21,929 bases of DNA from Chara braunii (Eukaryota; Streptophyta; Charophyceae; Charales; Characeae), in the NCBI GenBank assembly GCA_003427395.1, contig BFEA01000734.1, positions 385,620 through 407,548 on the forward strand, written 5' to 3'. The notes under the pieces were generated by a model, which worked only from the letters and a program-made list of their open reading frames with translations, did no database searches and was not told the origin of the DNA. Both the position numbers and the translations under genes were made by a program. How positions within the stretch are numbered: position 1 is the first letter of the stretch; each line of letters opens with the position of its first letter. Shown piece by piece: positions 19,050 to 21,929 of the stretch.

Positions 19050-19640
19050 TTATACTTGGCTTTGTATAAATCTTGGCAAGTTACTTTCTCTACAGGAAAC
19101 ACTGCCGAAATTTCTACAAAACCAAGGAGTTAGTCAAATTTTGGTTTGTCAGAGTTTAATGTGTCTTCCTTTATATCTGACTTACTAAAAATCTGGAAAA
19201 TCTCATTTTCTAAAGGGAGTGCTGCCCAAATTTTTGCTAGTTCAAGGAGTTGAACAAAATTGGACTTTGAGAAGTCAAAAGTTATTATCAAATTCTGGAC
19301 TTGGCTTTGTATAAATTTGGGAATACCACTTTTCTAAAGGGAGTGCTGCCGAAATTTCTGCAAAACTAAGGAGTTGGTTAAATCTTGTCTAAGTTGGACT
19401 CAAGTTGTCTTTTGAGTTCATATTTGACTTAGTGTAAATCTGGGAAGTCTCCCCTTCTAAAGGGAGTGCTACCCAAATTTTTACTAATTCAGAGAGTTAG
19501 ACAAAATTTGACTTTCCAGAGTCAAAGATTATTTCTGCTTTCATATTTGGACTTATAAAAATTCTGGAAAGGCATTTTTCCTACGGGAAGCGCTGCCGAA
19601 TTTTTTTTAGTTTAAGGGAGTTCGATTATATTTTGACAGA
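19050..19640. repeat. Degenerate tandem repeat, five units of ~122 bp
   Basis: TTCTAAAGGGAGTGCTGCC-like boxes occur at about 19089, 19209, 19333, 19456 and 19578, each followed by AAATTT, an AAGGAGTT box and a GACTT..AGAGTCAAA stretch, and preceded by GACTT..TATAAAT.TGG. A partial unit (CTTGCATTTTCTG twice) precedes at about 18985-19040. Units are diverged, suggesting age. No coding signal. Confidence 0.75.
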
Positions 19641-21321
19641 TGGCGATTCTGGTAGTCCACTCTGTATAGGGGAGATTATGTCAGGGTCTACCTTTGTTTT
19701 GGACACTGCTTAGTGGCAGACTCAGGCTTAATTAACTAGGATGGTTTGAGTAAGATCGTGATATGGGGATTATTCTCCATGGGCTTATAGGTTTAGCCTG
19801 GGGATTGACCTGTCATGTGTAACATGTCCTCTTGATCGTTTGATTCAAGTTCAGGATTAGTTTCAGCTTGATTCTACGAGCATCATTTTCTGTTATCACT
19901 GATAACAGGTCGGTTGGTTGATCGCCGACATATCGGCTCACGACACAACTTTGCCTATACCTGCATCTCAACTTGACCGCCTTAGCCCTGAGCTTTGATA
20001 TGCTTCTTTGAGGGTTTTAACCGAACTTCTTTTAAATGGTCATTATAAAGAACTTGTGAGATTTATGGAGATTTTGACTATGACCGGGGCTTGAGTGTGA
20101 GGCGTGGTGTGAGTTAATGGAAACAGTAAAGTTGACCACATTAGTGTATGGCAATATGGCTATTGTGTGTGTCTATGTCTTATGCAGGTTAGTATTTTGC
20201 AGCTTGGTATATGAGTCATACCTTGGAGGCAGTGAGAATGACAACCATGTGTCGCACGATCTTCATACCTGATGGGTCTATGTTTCCCCTTCTTTTGTTG
20301 TTATCTCGATANCTGATTTGATTTATTGGATGATTTTGCTTGTTAATTTTTATAGTTGGACGTTGTAGTCCGTGGCAGCCGTTAAAGTCAAATCCCTTGA
20401 CTTCTGTCCAGGCCTGGAGTGGGGCGCATCTCCAAGGCAGTAAGAGGCGACTGCCACCACAGGTACGGACCTATGTACCACCCACTCTGCACAGAGTGCA
20501 GAAGAGGGTGTGTGGTCTTCAACCGCGCTTGGCGGTTGTCCAGCGTCGAGAGATTAAACCTCAAGGCGCGTGTCAGCCGACACTTGAGTGTCGAAGGCGA
20601 CCCTCGAGATTAACGAGGACCGTACGATTATGGGCACTATATAGTACGCCATCATTGCGACTGCTTGCGTACGCTTACATTGCGTGTCGGTATGAGTAGG
20701 CCCTGTGTCTGCGCTGTTTTATATTAAGTCTCGCGCGTGACGCCTATCCGAGTTTTGTATCGGAAAGTTATGGGACGGCTACTGAGGGGCTAGGAGCGTT
20801 GTCGCGCCGTTTATGTTGTGTCGTTTCGTATATGTGTTGTTTTGTGTGTATATGTGTTTGTAAAGTGGAGTGCGCGTGGTGTCTGGGATGCGTCCTAGTT
20901 GACCGACGTCGAATCGCGCTTGGGACTTCAGCCCCCCAAGCTGTCGGTTCGTGTACGGGTCCGATAGAGGCGTATTACCGCGCATACCCCCTATGCTACA
21001 GCGAACGAGAAACGCCATCGGCTGGTCCACCTCTGCAATCGCAACTGATTAACTTTCGTACTGTGGACTGGTAGCTCGGCGGGGATACGCCCACCGAAGG
21101 GAGGTGACAGCTCCCGCAAGGTGGACGCAAGTTGTGCCTCGCGTAGGCCCTATCATGTCGTAGGGGCTCGCGAGAGGTATGACTGGCGCACTCGGACGGA
21201 GCAACTTGCGGAATCTCCATATGTATATTTGCGACGAAGGATTTAATTCCAACTCCTGCGTGACGTGGCCGGGAGGGTCCCGCGCTGCCCTGATGCGGTG
21301 CCGGACTGATGCGCTCGACAA
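19641..21321. other. Unassigned DNA, no gene seen
   Basis: AT-rich to about 20340, then GC-richer. No ORF resembles a known protein and I see no tRNA or rRNA. The undetermined base at 20312 falls here. It ends at the left edge of LTR copy 3. Confidence 0.4.
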
Positions 21322-21799
21322 CGGGGTGACGACTTCGTGGGTTGGTGCACGACGACGGACTGTCCGCATCAGAGAAGAAGAGAGAGAGGAAGAGAGACAG
21401 TTGAGGTTGATGGATGCGGAGTTGCTGCTTCTTTGTCTCTTCTTCCCCCTATCTCGTGTATATAAGTTTTGAATACGGCTCTGGGCGATCCGCCCGTTTT
21501 TGTTTTCCTTTCTGTTTTTCGGAACCCGGACTTGGATTTTTTTGCTCACACTTGTCTTTGCGATTCTAATGGATGCCGTGTTTCGATTGTTTTGGATCTC
21601 TGTCCTTGCCTTTGAGGTATCGTGTGTATGATTACTGAGGATACAATTGTATGGAGGCTATGCTTGCTTGTTTACCTTTTGCGGGAAATCTTTTGTCTTT
21701 TCTTTTGTTCGTCGTCTTCGATTCACCCGTGCATAGACTAGGAATTTGGCGCAATTGATGATTTTGTCCGTGTGTTTGCTTGTCTTAGGATCGAGCTGT
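21322..21799 (+). mobile_element. LTR copy 3: 3' third, plus orientation
   Basis: Homologous to 3141-3617 of copy 1 from GGGGTGACG onward, at roughly 90% identity by eye, including the GA tract, TATATAA (21459-21465), the hairpin GGGC-GATCC-GCCC and the GGAATTTGGCGCAATTGATG block. It starts exactly where copy 2 (10336-11342) ends, so the two make up one LTR. It is interrupted at 21800 by TGTGACGCCC. Confidence 0.88.
21450..21510 (+). promoter_or_regulatory. TATA box and hairpin of LTR copy 3
   Basis: TATATAA at 21459-21465 and a hairpin followed by a T-run (about 21481-21505), the same arrangement as in copy 1. One stem pair differs (T-G instead of C-G), keeping the hairpin. Confidence 0.6.
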
Positions 21800-21929
21800 T
21801 GTGACGCCCAAACCTCACGCCCAGCGCGACTTCATGATCGGAGTGTGATGTGGGCCTGGAAGTGCGAAAAGGGGTGTGCCAAGGATTTTTGGGGAAAGTG
21901 GGGGAGTCTTAAGGGTATGAATGCAATTA
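21800..21929 (-). mobile_element. End of another LTR copy, nested in LTR copy 3
   Basis: 21800-21905 is the reverse complement of 4530-4630 with few differences. It starts TGTGACGCCCAAACCTCAC, i.e. on its own (minus) strand this LTR ends ..GGGCGTCACA. It sits right after GAGCTGT, where copy 1 continues differently, so it is best read as a later insertion of a related element in the opposite direction. The window ends inside it. Confidence 0.68.

Overview
The window looks like repeat-rich nuclear DNA from a eukaryote, most likely a plant or streptophyte alga. I see reverse-transcribing elements only: a LINE, and a Ty3/gypsy-type LTR retroelement whose primer-binding site resembles the plant initiator-Met tRNA type. 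I see no bacterial operon, tRNA, rRNA or intact host gene. Every recognisable coding region is decayed except one ORF of about 211 codons. The organism assignment is an inference and is not firm. There is one undetermined base at 20312.

Layout. 3-1934 (+) is the C-terminal part of a LINE ORF2, readable in one frame through five internal stops. At 2137 a long LTR interrupts the LINE 3' region (TATA box at 3277). A primer-binding site lies at 4631, a leader follows, and then a gag-protease reading frame (4784-6703, +) with two internal stops that loses homology in mid-protease. 6704-10335 has no gene: it holds an AT-rich foldback (6973-7145), a C/T-rich array of ~178-bp units each carrying a hairpin (7831-8616), a 344-bp foldback element with nested hairpins (9437-9780), and a 26-bp palindrome (10303-10328). 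10336-11342 is the 5' two-thirds of the same LTR in opposite orientation. 11617-16761 (-) is a Ty3/gypsy pol (RT, RNase H, a PHD-type finger, integrase) followed by extra ORFs after pol. 16750-17602 (+) is the rest of a protease and a linker, opposite in orientation to the RT it abuts. 17603-21321 has no gene but contains seven dispersed hairpins (18148-18770) and a ~122-bp tandem repeat (about 19050-19640). 21322-21799 is the missing 3' third of the LTR, and 21800-21929 is the start of another LTR copy, inverted relative to 4520-4630.

How it fits together. The inverted LTR fragment at 10336-11342 and the direct fragment at 21322-21799 are complementary pieces of one LTR, cut at the same point. 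Reversing about 11 kb (10336 to 21321) rejoins them and places pol and the post-pol ORFs in plus orientation between the 5' LTR/gag-pro at left and a complete 3' LTR at right. The simplest reading is one very large Ty3/gypsy element with a PHD finger in pol and additional 3' ORFs. Its protease was interrupted by about 7.3 kb of hairpin-rich DNA, it was then rearranged by at least two inversions, and another LTR element landed in its 3' LTR. This model is inference from the sequence alone.
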